Positions 50,002 to 58,945 of a stretch of DNA of 64,000 nt are shown here, piece by piece. The notes below the pieces were generated by a model. That model was not told the DNA's origin, searched no databases, and worked only from the letters and a program-made list of their open reading frames with translations. The position numbers and the translations under genes are program-made. The DNA is taken from positions 62,001 to 126,000 of the forward strand of contig NZ_BKAJ01000038.1 in NCBI RefSeq assembly GCF_007992495.1, in the 5' to 3' direction. This DNA comes from Reyranella soli (GTDB taxonomy: Bacteria > Pseudomonadota > Alphaproteobacteria > Reyranellales > Reyranellaceae). Position 1 is the stretch's first letter. Each line of letters begins with the position of its first letter.

Positions 50002-50865
50002 TCAGCTGGCGGTGCGCTGCAGCGAGGACAATATGCGCCGTGCCTGGGTGAGGTGCGGTGCGTCCAGCATCTTTCCGTCGAGCTCGATCACGTTCGATCC
50101 GGCCGCCTCGAAGGCACCGACGACACGCTCGGCCCACAGCCGCTCCGCCTCAGTCGGGGTGAAGCGGGCGTTGATGATCCCGACCTGCGCGGGATGGATG
50201 GCCGCCTTCGCCGTGAAGCCGTCGCGCCGGGCGGCATCGGTTTCCCGCGCCAGCGCATCGCGGTCGCGGAAGTCGGTGAAGACCGCGTCGATCGCGGCCA
50301 CCCCCGCGGCGTGCGCCGCCAGCAGGCAAAGGCTGCGCGCCAGCGCGAAAGGGGCTGTGTAGCGGCCGCTGTCGTCTCGATTGGCCGTGGCGCCGATCGC
50401 CGCCGACAGGTCCTCGCCACCCCACAGCAGGCCGCTGAGCCGCGGATGCTTCCACGACCGGGCGGCGAGCGACAGCGTCGCCTGAGGCGTCTCGGTGCAG
50501 ACGGCGACGATGCGGGTCGATCCGGCCTTCGGGGGCAGCTCCCAGCGGCCGATCAACGCGTTCAGATGATCGAGGTCCTCGGGGCCGGACACTTTCGGTA
50601 GCACGATCCCGTCCGGCGCGGCTGGCAGGACCGCTTTCAGATCGCCTTCGCACCACGGCGTGTCGAGCGCGTTGACGCGGACGTAGCGCAGGGGCGGCGC
50701 GGGCGGGCCGCCGGCGAGGCCCGCCGCGACCAGCGGCCTCGCCGCCTCCTTGTGGTCGCGATGAACCGCGTCCTCGAGGTCGTAGATGACGACATCGGCG
50801 CCCGAGGCCTCGGCCTTCGCCATCATCCTGGCGGAGCTCCCCGGGACGAAGAGCAGCGAACGCAT
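50002..50865 (-). CDS. HpcH/HpaI-family aldolase, CitE-like CoA-ester lyase
   Basis: This 287-residue TIM-barrel enzyme begins MRSLLFVPGSSARMMAKA and has VIYDLEDAVHRDHK, then VLPKVSG and LLWGGEDLSAAIGA, all typical of citrate lyase beta/malyl-CoA/citramalyl-CoA lyases, which cleave C-C bonds of CoA esters with Mg2+. ATG 50865 follows the MaoC stop directly. It is the last gene of the minus-strand acyl-CoA carboxylase operon, where it would split a hydroxyacyl-CoA such as a malyl-type or HMG-like ester. Confidence 0.87.
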   Translation of the reverse strand: MRSLLFVPGSSARMMAKAEASGADVVIYDLEDAVHRDHKEAARPLVAAGLAGGPPAPPLRYVRVNALDTPWCEGDLKAVLPAAPDGIVLPKVSGPEDLDHLNALIGRWELPPKAGSTRIVAVCTETPQATLSLAARSWKHPRLSGLLWGGEDLSAAIGATANRDDSGRYTAPFALARSLCLLAAHAAGVAAIDAVFTDFRDRDALARETDAARRDGFTAKAAIHPAQVGIINARFTPTEAERLWAERVVGAFEAAGSNVIELDGKMLDAPHLTQARRILSSLQRTAS

Positions 50866-51327
50866 TCAGGCCGCGGCGGCCGGCCGCTTGCGCATGAGCG
50901 CTGCGCGCTCGCAGGTCGCCACCACCAGGCCGTCCTGGTTGGTCATCTCGTGGAAGAAGTTGACGATGCCTTCGTTGGGGCGCGACTTGCTCTCGCGCTT
51001 GGACAGCACCGTCGTGCGTACCTTCACCGAGTCGCCGGGAAACAGCGGCTTGGGGAAGTTCACTTCCTTCATGCCGAGGTTGGCGAGCGTGGTGCCGAAG
51101 GTCGTGTCGTTGACCGACATGCCGATCAGCAACCCGAGCGTGAACAGGCTGTTGACCAGGGGCTTGCCCCATTCGGACTTCGCCGCGTAGTGCGCGTCGA
51201 TGTGCAGCGGCTGCACGTTCATGGTGAGCAGCGAGAACCAGTGGTTGTCCGTCTCGGTGATGGTGCGGGACCATTCATGATTGAACACCATCCCGTCCTT
51301 GAATTCCTCGAACCACAGCCCGGCCAT
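50866..51327 (-). CDS. MaoC-family dehydratase with altered catalytic motif
   Basis: This 153-residue hotdog-fold protein begins MAGLWFEEFKDGMVFNHEW and carries TMNVQPLHIDAHYA. The canonical hydratase-2 motif is D-x-N-P-L-H; here the Asp position is N37 while H42 remains. The same NxQPLH variant occurs in mesaconyl-CoA-type hydratases as I recall them, so activity on a methyl-branched enoyl-CoA is possible. The start overlaps the carboxylase alpha stop by one base (TGATG), and the CitE-like gene follows with no gap. Confidence 0.82.
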   Translation of the reverse strand: MAGLWFEEFKDGMVFNHEWSRTITETDNHWFSLLTMNVQPLHIDAHYAAKSEWGKPLVNSLFTLGLLIGMSVNDTTFGTTLANLGMKEVNFPKPLFPGDSVKVRTTVLSKRESKSRPNEGIVNFFHEMTNQDGLVVATCERAALMRKRPAAAA

Positions 51328-53336
51328 CAGCGTTTCTCCTCGGCAGCTTCCGGCGAGATTTCGACGAGGACGGCACCCGCCGGGACGGTGTCGCCCTCTG
51401 CGCAACGAATCGATTGGATGCGCCCGGCCAGCGGGGCCTTCAGCGTATGGACGAGCTTCATGGCCTCCATCTGCAGGACCGGAGTGCCTTTCTCGACGGC
51501 ATCGCCGACCGCGACGTAGAGCTTCGACACGACGCCGTGAAGCGGCGCGTCGACGACGTTGCCCGACCGGTCGAGCTGTCCGGCCGCGCGCGGCATATCG
51601 ATCCGCGGCAGAAGCGTGGCGGTGAGGGCGAGGCCGGCGTGCGCAACGGCAACGGCGTCGCCGTGACGGCGGTGGACGAAGCCGGCGAGGGGATCCGCTT
51701 TCGCGCGCGACCGCGGAAATTCGACCGCAGCTCCGTCGAGTTCGACGACGATACGATCCTGGCCGACGCGCAGCTCGGCTTCGGCACTGCCATAGTCGTC
51801 AGCGACGTGCAGCGAGACCCGGGCGGGGCGGACAGCGGTGGTGACCCGCACGGCGCTGCGCCGGTTCCAGGGGCTGACCCAGTCGCTGCCGCGGTCGGCC
51901 GTCTCGGGCTCCGCCCACCGCACGACGGCGGCGGCGCGCAGGCGGCGCAACGTGTCGGCTTGCGGTTGCCAGCCGCCGGGAAAGGCCGTCTCGATGAAGC
52001 GGGTCGTGGCCTTGCCGTCGGCGAATAGCGGATGCCTGACTGCATCCCGCAGGAAGGCCTGTGTCGTCGGCAGGCCGAGCAGCGTCAGCTCCGCCAGCCC
52101 GTCCGCCAGACGCGCCAGTGCCTCGGCGCGGTCGCCGCCATGCGCGACGAGCTTGGCTAGCAGCGAATCGTAGTACAGGCCGATGCGGGAGCCGGCCGCG
52201 ACGCCGGAATCGAAGCGCAGGCCGCGCGGCGGTTCGACGGCCGTGAGATCGCCGGTGACCGGCTGGAACGCGCGATCCGCCCGCTCTGCGGTGATGCGCG
52301 CCTCGATCGCGTGGCCGCGCTGGACGATGCGGTCCTGGCCGAGCGGCAGCGGCTCGCCCGCCGCTGCCAGGAGCTGCCATTCGACGAGGTCGATGCCGGT
52401 GATCAGCTCCGTCACCGGATGCTCGACCTGCAGGCGGGTATTCATCTCGAGGAAGTAGGGGCTGTTGCTGCCCTGCTCCATGATGAACTCGATCGTGCCT
52501 GCCGAATCGTAGCCGATGGCGCGGCCAAGGCTGAGCGCCGCGTCGAAGAGCGTGCGTCGCACCGCGTCCGGAAGGTTGGGGGCCGGCGCCTCTTCGAGGA
52601 CCTTCTGGTTGTTGCGCTGGACAGAGCAGTCGCGCTCGAAAAGGTGCACCAGGCCGCCGAGCCGGTCGCCGGCGAGCTGCACCTCGAGGTGCCTCGGGTT
52701 CAGGATGAATTTCTCGAGCAGCACGGATTCGTCACCGAATGCCGAAAGCGCTTCCGCCTTGGCGCTTGCCAGCGCCTCCTCGAACTCCTCCGCCCGATCG
52801 ACGCGCCGCATGCCGCGTCCGCCGCCGCCGGCCGATGCCTTGATCAGGACGGGAAAGCCAATGCGCTGCGCCGCCTGGAGGAGGCTCGCCGAATCCTGTG
52901 CCGCGCCGTGATAGCCCGGCACGACCGGTACGCCCGCCGCCTCGGCAATACGCTTGGATTCGATCTTGGAGCCCATCTTCTCGACGGCATCTGCCGAGGG
53001 CCCGACGAATATCAGCCCGGCTTGCTCGCAGCGCCGTGCGAAGGCGGCGTTCTCTGACAGGAAGCCGTAGCCCGGATGAACGGCGTCGGCGCCCGACCGC
53101 CCGGCGGCCGCAAGGATGGCCGCCATATCGAGGTAGCTTGAGCGCGCCGGAGCCGGCCCGATGCGGATCGCCTCGTCGGCAGCCCGGACATGCATGGCGC
53201 GTTCGTCGGCGTCGGAATAGACGGCGATGGTGCGTATGCCGAGCCGCTTACAAGTGTGCATGATACGCACGGCGATCTCGCCGCGATTGGCGACCAGGAC
53301 AGAGCGGATGGGGCGAGGAGAATTGAGAAAGCGCAA
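51327..53336 (-). CDS. Acyl-CoA carboxylase alpha subunit (biotin carboxylase + biotin carrier)
   Basis: This 669-residue protein has an N-terminal biotin carboxylase domain (SVLVANRGEIAVRIMHT), the ATP-grasp glycine loop KASAGGGGRGMR, and FLEMNTRLQVEHPVTE. A middle region leads to a C-terminal carrier domain with biotinyl-lysine K627 in QMEAMKLVH. The size matches methylcrotonyl-/geranyl-/propionyl-CoA carboxylase alpha. The start appears to be TTG at 53336 (RFLNSPRPIRSV), since no ATG precedes the conserved N-terminus. It works with the beta subunit 11 nt upstream. Confidence 0.92.
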   Translation of the reverse strand: MRFLNSPRPIRSVLVANRGEIAVRIMHTCKRLGIRTIAVYSDADERAMHVRAADEAIRIGPAPARSSYLDMAAILAAAGRSGADAVHPGYGFLSENAAFARRCEQAGLIFVGPSADAVEKMGSKIESKRIAEAAGVPVVPGYHGAAQDSASLLQAAQRIGFPVLIKASAGGGGRGMRRVDRAEEFEEALASAKAEALSAFGDESVLLEKFILNPRHLEVQLAGDRLGGLVHLFERDCSVQRNNQKVLEEAPAPNLPDAVRRTLFDAALSLGRAIGYDSAGTIEFIMEQGSNSPYFLEMNTRLQVEHPVTELITGIDLVEWQLLAAAGEPLPLGQDRIVQRGHAIEARITAERADRAFQPVTGDLTAVEPPRGLRFDSGVAAGSRIGLYYDSLLAKLVAHGGDRAEALARLADGLAELTLLGLPTTQAFLRDAVRHPLFADGKATTRFIETAFPGGWQPQADTLRRLRAAAVVRWAEPETADRGSDWVSPWNRRSAVRVTTAVRPARVSLHVADDYGSAEAELRVGQDRIVVELDGAAVEFPRSRAKADPLAGFVHRRHGDAVAVAHAGLALTATLLPRIDMPRAAGQLDRSGNVVDAPLHGVVSKLYVAVGDAVEKGTPVLQMEAMKLVHTLKAPLAGRIQSIRCAEGDTVPAGAVLVEISPEAAEEKR

Positions 53337-53347
53337 GGCGGTGAGTC

Positions 53348-54949
53348 CTACATGCGATAGACCGGCCGCGGGCCGGTAACGGGTGGCTCCATTGCGCCGA
53401 TCGCCAGGCAGAGCCCCAGCACGTCGCGGGTATCGGCGGGCTCGATCAGGCCGTCATCCCACAGCCGGGCCGTGCAGTAGTAGGGATCCGACTGCTCGTC
53501 GAACATCCTGCGCAGCTTGGCCTCATGCTCGGCGAGTTCCACTTCTGTCGCGGGATTGCGCGAGATGCTGGAGCGGCGCAGGTCCATCAGCACCGAGCTG
53601 CCGACGTCGGGGCTCATCGTGCCGAGCCGCGCGTTTGGCCACATAAACATGAAGCGCGGCCGGAAGCCGCGGCCGCTCATGCCGTAGTTGCCGGCGCCAT
53701 AGGAGCCGCCGGTGACGATCGTGTAGCGCGGCACGCGGGCGTTCGACACGGCATAGACGAGCTTGGCCGAGTTCTTGGCGATGCCGCCGCGCTCGGCGTC
53801 GGAGCCCACCATGAACCCAGTGATGTTCTGCAGGAACACGATCGGCACGTTGCGCTGGTCGCAGAGTTCGATGAAATGGGCGCCCTTCAGCGAGGAATCG
53901 GAGAACAGCACGCCATTGTTGGCCAGGATGCCGACCGGCAGGCCCTGGATGTGGCCGAAGCCGCACACCAGGGTGGCGCCGTACAGCGGCTTGAATTCGT
54001 GGAATTCGCTGCCGTCGACCAGGCGCGCGATGATCTCGCGCTGGTCGAAGGGCCGCGTCAGGTCGGCACCGACGATACCTGGGATCTCGGCCAGGTCGAA
54101 CAACGGCGGCCGCGGTGGGCGAATGTCGCCATGGGTACGCTGCACCCGGTTGAGCGCGCCCACGATGTCGCGGGTCTTGGCGATCGCCTCCATCTCGTCG
54201 CGCGCAAAATGGTCGGAGACGCCTGACACGGTGCTGTGCATCTCTGCGCCGCCCAGCGTGTCGCGGTCGACGATCTCGCGGATCGCTGCCTTGACGATCT
54301 GCGGCCCGCCGAGATGCACGCTGCTGTTGCCGGCGGTCATGACGACCTCGTCCGCGAGGGCGGGGATGTAGGCGCCGCCCGCCGTGCATTCGCCGAACAC
54401 GGTCGCGATCTGAGGGATGCCTGCCGCCGACATGCGGCACTGGCGGTAAAAGGCGCCGCCGAAATGATCCTGGTCGGGGAAGACCTCGTCGCCCTGCTGC
54501 AGATTGGCGCCGCCGCAATCGACGAGATAGACGACGGGCAGCCGGCTCTCGAAGGCGATGTCCTGGGCGCGCACGTGCTTGCGGATGGTCTCCTTGAAGA
54601 AGGAGCCGCCCTTCGTCGTGGCGTCGTTGGCGATGATCATGCAGGTGACGCCGCGAATCGTGCCGATGCCGGTGACGATGCCGGCGGCGGGAACGGCGTT
54701 ACCGTAGAGTCCCCAGGCGGCCAGCGGCGACAGCTCCAGGAAGGGGCTGAGCGGGTCGACCAGCAGGTCGATGCGCTCGCGCACCGGGATCTTGCCGCGT
54801 TCGCGGTGCCGCTGGACCATGCGCTCGCCGCCGCCGGCCATCGACCAGGCCTGCCGTTCCCGCAGCGTCTTCAGCAGGCCGTCATAGACAGCGGCATTCG
54901 CACGGAAGGTCTCGGATGCGGGGTCAATCGCGCTCGTCAACGTCGCCAT
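53348..54949 (-). CDS. Acyl-CoA carboxylase beta subunit (carboxyltransferase)
   Basis: This 533-residue carboxyltransferase has HRERGKIPVRERIDLLVDP near residue 55, the oxyanion loop FGECTAGGAYIPALADE near 190, GGPQIVKAAIREIVD and the late GGSYGAGNYGMSGRGF. Overall it is closest in feel to methylcrotonyl- or geranyl-CoA carboxylase beta rather than propionyl-CoA carboxylase. It transfers CO2 from biotin to the acyl-CoA. It is the second gene of the operon after the MaoC gene, with a 16-nt gap. Confidence 0.9.
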   Translation of the reverse strand: MATLTSAIDPASETFRANAAVYDGLLKTLRERQAWSMAGGGERMVQRHRERGKIPVRERIDLLVDPLSPFLELSPLAAWGLYGNAVPAAGIVTGIGTIRGVTCMIIANDATTKGGSFFKETIRKHVRAQDIAFESRLPVVYLVDCGGANLQQGDEVFPDQDHFGGAFYRQCRMSAAGIPQIATVFGECTAGGAYIPALADEVVMTAGNSSVHLGGPQIVKAAIREIVDRDTLGGAEMHSTVSGVSDHFARDEMEAIAKTRDIVGALNRVQRTHGDIRPPRPPLFDLAEIPGIVGADLTRPFDQREIIARLVDGSEFHEFKPLYGATLVCGFGHIQGLPVGILANNGVLFSDSSLKGAHFIELCDQRNVPIVFLQNITGFMVGSDAERGGIAKNSAKLVYAVSNARVPRYTIVTGGSYGAGNYGMSGRGFRPRFMFMWPNARLGTMSPDVGSSVLMDLRRSSISRNPATEVELAEHEAKLRRMFDEQSDPYYCTARLWDDGLIEPADTRDVLGLCLAIGAMEPPVTGPRPVYRM

Positions 54950-54965
54950 GTCTGGTGCTCCGGAA

Positions 54966-55454
54966 TTAGCGAGCCGACTCGGGACGACGCTTCATCAGCA
55001 GCACGATGGAGCCGGTCTCCACGATCTCGTCGCGCTGATTGAGCACGTCGAACCCGAGCGTCAGCACGCCGCGATCGGGCTTGCTGGAGGGCCGTGCCTC
55101 GAGCGGCGTCACGCGGGCGCTGATCGTGTCGCCGAGCTTCACCGGCCTGTCGAACTTCCACGACAGTCCGAGCAACCCCATGGCGGTGCCGTCGATCCAA
55201 TTGAGCTGGGACATGAGGCCGATCGCGGTCGACAGGATGAGCGGCCCATGCGCGACGCGGCCGCCGAAGAGACTCTGGCGGCAGAACTCCTCGTCGACGT
55301 GTAGCGGATTGTGGTCGCCGACCAGGCCGGCGAAGAGCGAGACGTCGCCTTCGCCGATGGTGCGGCCGCGTGTGCGGTGCGCGACGTCGATTTCGAAATC
55401 TTCGAGGTAGAGGCCCAAGGATCGTTTTTCCCGTTCAAGCGCGTGGCGGAACAT
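54966..55454 (-). CDS. MaoC-family enoyl-CoA hydratase
   Basis: This 162-residue hotdog protein has the intact (R)-hydratase motif: D47 and H52 in VGDHNPLHVDEEF, plus GGRVAHGPL. It would hydrate a 2-enoyl-CoA. It is the first gene of the minus-strand carboxylase operon and starts at 55454, only 19 nt from the TetR-type palindrome at 55473-55488, so repression by the divergent TetR is likely. Confidence 0.88.
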   Translation of the reverse strand: MFRHALEREKRSLGLYLEDFEIDVAHRTRGRTIGEGDVSLFAGLVGDHNPLHVDEEFCRQSLFGGRVAHGPLILSTAIGLMSQLNWIDGTAMGLLGLSWKFDRPVKLGDTISARVTPLEARPSSKPDRGVLTLGFDVLNQRDEIVETGSIVLLMKRRPESAR

Positions 55455-55472
55455 CCCGCATGGCGATGTTAA

Positions 55473-55488
55473 CTAACCGTACGGTTAG
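55473..55488. promoter_or_regulatory. Perfect 16-bp palindrome, probable TetR operator
   Basis: CTAACCGTACGGTTAG is fully symmetric and lies in the divergent promoter region between the MaoC-led operon and the TetR gene. Flanking GTTAA and AAAC extend the symmetry imperfectly. Length and position fit a TetR-dimer operator controlling both directions. Confidence 0.75.
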
Positions 55489-55562
55489 CAAACCGTCTTG
55501 TCAGATAGGAAGCTACCGGCTATCGTTTTTGAACGCAAGACGGGCCATTCCGCGGGGCAGGC

Positions 55563-56339
55563 ATGTTCCCAACCAAAGAAGATATTCACGGGATCAAACG
55601 CCGGGCGGTGCTGCAGGAAGCGGCGGCGTCCTTCAATCTCAAGGGCTTCCACGGCACCTCGATGAACGAGATCGCCGCGAGCCTAGGCGTGACCAAGGCC
55701 GCGCTCTATCACTATTTCCCCAACAAGAACGCGCTGCTTGCTGGCTGCTTCGACTACGCGATGGAGGCGGCGTTCGCGAGCCTCGAGCGCGGCCGCAAGC
55801 AGGGACGCAACGGGCGCGAACGGCTGATCCTCACGATCGCGGGCTACGTCACCGAACTCCTGGACGAGCTCAATTGCTGCGTCGTCCTGATGGAAGAGCA
55901 TGCGCTCGAGCCCGAGGACAAGGCCAAGCTGGTGCAGCAGCGCGATAAGTTCGAGCGCGCGTTGCGTGCGCTGGTGCGTGAGGGAATCGCCGATGGCAGC
56001 GTGGCGCCCTGCGACCCCAAGCTCGCGATCTTTGTCATCCTGGGCGCGATGAACTGGGTGCCGAAGTGGTTCAAACCGTCCGGCCCGTGGAAGCCCGAAC
56101 AGCTCACGCGCGCGCTGAGCGACATCTTCGATCGGGCGATTTCGTCGTCGCCGGCGGCGGCGATGGTTCGCGACGTCGGCGAGCTGCCGCTGCGTCCATC
56201 GTCGGAGCGTCAGCGCAGCGATGACGCATCCCGAGCACCGGCGATCAGGCAGTCCATCAAGGCCGTGCGCCGCGATGCCGAAGCGGAGCGCCCGGCACGC
56301 CTGCGAGCCGTCGGCAAGGGGCGGGTGAGGCTGCGATGA
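55563..56339 (+). CDS. TetR-family transcriptional regulator
   Basis: This 258-residue protein has a TetR helix-turn-helix, GFHGTSMNEIAASLGVTKAA and LYHYFPNKNALLAG (about residues 27-60). The C-terminal ligand domain contains VVLMEEHALEPEDKAKLVQQ, as in regulators of acyl-CoA catabolism. The extra ~40-residue basic tail is longer than usual for the family. Its stop overlaps livH by 4 nt (ATGA), so it is co-transcribed with the importer. It probably controls both divergent operons via the palindrome at 55473-55488. Confidence 0.9.
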   Translation: MFPTKEDIHGIKRRAVLQEAAASFNLKGFHGTSMNEIAASLGVTKAALYHYFPNKNALLAGCFDYAMEAAFASLERGRKQGRNGRERLILTIAGYVTELLDELNCCVVLMEEHALEPEDKAKLVQQRDKFERALRALVREGIADGSVAPCDPKLAIFVILGAMNWVPKWFKPSGPWKPEQLTRALSDIFDRAISSSPAAAMVRDVGELPLRPSSERQRSDDASRAPAIRQSIKAVRRDAEAERPARLRAVGKGRVRLR

Positions 56340-57208
56340 TCGCCAATCTCATCGTCGGCGGACTCGCCGCGGGTTGTCTCTATGCGATGGTGGCGATCGC
56401 CATCGTGATCGTGCTCAACATCACCGATATCGCCAACTTCGCTCAGGGCGAAATGGCGATGCTGACGACCTTCTTCGCCTATTGGCTGCTCGACGATCTC
56501 GGCCTGCCGTGGTGGCAGGCGGTGGCGATTGCCGCCGTGTTCGGCCTGGTGCAGGGCGTGATCGTGCAGCAGGTGATCATCCGGCCCCTGATCGGCAGCC
56601 CAGTCCTGTCGGCCATCATCGCCACGCTGGGGCTGAACGTGGTGCTGAACAGCGTGGCGGGGCTGATCTGGGGACACCAGACCTATACCTTTCCCTCGCC
56701 CTTCGCCTTCTCCGCGCCCTTCCATGTCGGCGGCGTGGCGGTGCCGGTCACCAGCGTGGTCAATATCGCCGTCGGGCTCGCGATCATCCTCGGAATGACG
56801 CTCTTCCTGCGTGCCACCTGGACCGGCATGGGAATGCGGGCGGCGAGCCAGAACCAGACCGTGGCACGCCTGATGGGCGTGTCGATCACCAAGTCCTCGG
56901 CGATCGCCTGGGGGTTGGGCGGCCTGGTCGGCGGCATCGCCGGCATCCTGGTGGCACCCGCGGTCTTCCTCGATACCAACCTGATGGGCGCCTTGCTCAT
57001 CAAGGCCTTTGCGGGTGGCGTGCTGGGCGGTCTCAACAGCCTGATCGGCGTCTTCCTCGGCTGCCTGGCGCTCGGCGTTGCCGAGAACCTGACGAGCGCC
57101 TACCTGTCGCCGTCCTTCGGCGAGGCGATCACGTTCCTCGTCATCATCGCCGTGCTGATCGTGCGACCGGAAGGCGTCTTTGGTCACGTCAAGGTCCGCA
57201 AGGCGTGA
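56336..57208 (+). CDS. livH: Branched-chain-type ABC permease LivH
   Basis: This 290-residue membrane protein has the LivH pattern. IVGGLAAGCLYAMVAIAIVI is at the N-terminus, GEMAMLTTFFAYWLLD follows, and ATWTGMGMRAASQNQTVARL with LMGVSITKSSAIAWGLGGL forms the cytoplasmic coupling loop. Its partner LivM overlaps by 4 nt. Such importers carry leucine-family amino acids but also aromatic and short-chain carboxylates. The acyl-CoA context here favours an organic acid. Confidence 0.92.
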   Translation: MIANLIVGGLAAGCLYAMVAIAIVIVLNITDIANFAQGEMAMLTTFFAYWLLDDLGLPWWQAVAIAAVFGLVQGVIVQQVIIRPLIGSPVLSAIIATLGLNVVLNSVAGLIWGHQTYTFPSPFAFSAPFHVGGVAVPVTSVVNIAVGLAIILGMTLFLRATWTGMGMRAASQNQTVARLMGVSITKSSAIAWGLGGLVGGIAGILVAPAVFLDTNLMGALLIKAFAGGVLGGLNSLIGVFLGCLALGVAENLTSAYLSPSFGEAITFLVIIAVLIVRPEGVFGHVKVRKA

Positions 57209-58173
57209 CCAACGCGACCGACATCGCCGGGCTGCCCGGCCGGCGCAGTTCGCATGGTTCGGAACTCGTCCTCGCCGGGCTGGGCGTCGCGCTCGCCTGC
57301 GTCGCGCCGTTTTGGCTGAACGGCTACGGCCTCTACCTGCTGACCCTGACCGCGATCTTCGCCATCGTGGCGCTCGGGCTCAACCTGCTGACAGGCTATG
57401 CCGGCCAGATCAGCCTCTGCCATGCGGCGCTCTTCGGCGTCGGCGCCTATGCTACCGCCCTGCTGACCAGCAAGGCGGGGTGGCCCTACCTCGTCTCGTT
57501 GCCGGTGGGCGCGCTGCTGACGACGGCGATCGGCGCCGCCGTCGCCGTGCCGGCCTTGCGCCTCAAGAACCTCTATCTCGCCATTGCAACGCTGGGCTTC
57601 GGCGTGGTGCTGCAGAAAACCATCTTCGAGTGGCGCAGCCTCACCGGCGGGGGCGGTGGCCTGTCGCTCGCACCGCCGACCATCGCCGGCCACGAGCTCG
57701 GTGCCACCGGGCTCTACTATCTTGCGCTGGCCTTCCTCGTGCTCGGCTTGTGGGGTGCATGGAATCTCAGTCGCGGGCGGACCGGCCGGGCGCTGCGCCT
57801 GATCAAGGAGAGCGAGATCGCGGCAGCGTCGCTCGGTATCCACATCGCCCGCTACAAGGTGACGGCCTTCGCCGTCAGCGCCTTCTACACGGCCATTGCC
57901 GGGGGGCTGTTCGCCTACCTGGTCCGCTACATCAATCCCGAAAGCTTCAACGTCGGCCTGTCGATCGGCTTCCTCAGCATGATCGTCATCGGCGGGCTGG
58001 GCACGATCGGCGGCTCGATCGTCGGTGCGTTGTTTTACGTCGTCGTGCCCGAGCTGCTGCGCGGCATCAAGGATGCCCCCGGTCTGGTCTTTGGTGTCGT
58101 GCTGGTCATGGTGATGGTGTTCATGCCGCAAGGATTGTGGGGCATGGCGCGCCGCTTCCTCGGGAGGCGCTGA
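57205..58173 (+). CDS. livM: Branched-chain-type ABC permease LivM
   Basis: This 322-residue membrane protein starts at GTG 57205 overlapping the livH stop (GTGA). ALGLNLLTGYAGQISLCHAA is the classic LivM signature, and GRALRLIKESEIAAASLGIH is the coupling loop. About nine membrane segments are seen. The open frame continues far upstream within livH in another phase, which is not used. livG follows after 1 nt. Confidence 0.92.
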   Translation: MTNATDIAGLPGRRSSHGSELVLAGLGVALACVAPFWLNGYGLYLLTLTAIFAIVALGLNLLTGYAGQISLCHAALFGVGAYATALLTSKAGWPYLVSLPVGALLTTAIGAAVAVPALRLKNLYLAIATLGFGVVLQKTIFEWRSLTGGGGGLSLAPPTIAGHELGATGLYYLALAFLVLGLWGAWNLSRGRTGRALRLIKESEIAAASLGIHIARYKVTAFAVSAFYTAIAGGLFAYLVRYINPESFNVGLSIGFLSMIVIGGLGTIGGSIVGALFYVVVPELLRGIKDAPGLVFGVVLVMVMVFMPQGLWGMARRFLGRR

Positions 58174-58174
58174 G

Positions 58175-58945
58175 ATGGGGCGCCTTGCGATCGAGAACGT
58201 GTCGGTGGATTTCGGCGGCGTGCATGCGCTCAAGGACGTGAGCTTCGCCTTCGAATCGGGTTCGATCGTCGGCCTGATCGGTCCCAACGGAGCGGGCAAG
58301 AGCACGCTGCTGAACTGCATCTCCGGCATCACCCGCCCGACCGCCGGCCGCGTGCGCCTCGACGAGGCGGTGTTGTCCGAGCGCAACGCTTCGAGCGTGG
58401 CGGGCCTGGGCATCGGCCGGGTGTTCCAGCATCCCGAGCTCGTGCTCGACCTGTCGGTGCGCGAGAACCTGATGATCGCCTGTCACCGCTCGCTGGGCTA
58501 CGGGCTGGTGAGCGAGCTCCTGATGGTGCCGTCGGTATGGCGCCGTGAGCGCGAGGCGGCGGGCCGGGTGGCGGACGTGCTGCGGCGCCTGGGCATCGCC
58601 GACAGCGCCGACGCCGAAGTTCGCAACCTGCCTTACGGCCATCGCAAGCTGATCGATCTCGGGCGGGCGCTCCTGATGGACATCGGCTTCCTGCTGCTCG
58701 ACGAGCCGATTGCCGGCCTGAACGATCCCGAGATTGCCCATCTGACCGAGCTGCTGTTCGAGCTGCGGCGGGAGTTCGGTTTCGGCATCCTGGTGGTCGA
58801 GCACAACATGCCGTTCGTGTCCCGTCTGTGCGAGCGGCTGGTCGTGCTCGATCTCGGTCAGCTCATAGCCGACGGCCGGCCGGCCGATGTGCTCGGCGAT
58901 GCCCGCGTCATCGCCTCCTATCTCGGCGAGGCGGCGGATGCTTGA
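58175..58945 (+). CDS. livG: Branched-chain-type ABC ATPase LivG
   Basis: This 256-residue ATPase has Walker A GPNGAGKST at 36-44, the Q-loop region GRVFQHPELV, the LivG-type signature LPYGHRKLIDLGRAL and Walker B FLLLDEPIAGLN. The usual LSGG is replaced by LPYG, as is normal for LivG. Its end overlaps livF by 8 nt. It energises transport with LivF. Confidence 0.93.
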   Translation: MGRLAIENVSVDFGGVHALKDVSFAFESGSIVGLIGPNGAGKSTLLNCISGITRPTAGRVRLDEAVLSERNASSVAGLGIGRVFQHPELVLDLSVRENLMIACHRSLGYGLVSELLMVPSVWRREREAAGRVADVLRRLGIADSADAEVRNLPYGHRKLIDLGRALLMDIGFLLLDEPIAGLNDPEIAHLTELLFELRREFGFGILVVEHNMPFVSRLCERLVVLDLGQLIADGRPADVLGDARVIASYLGEAADA

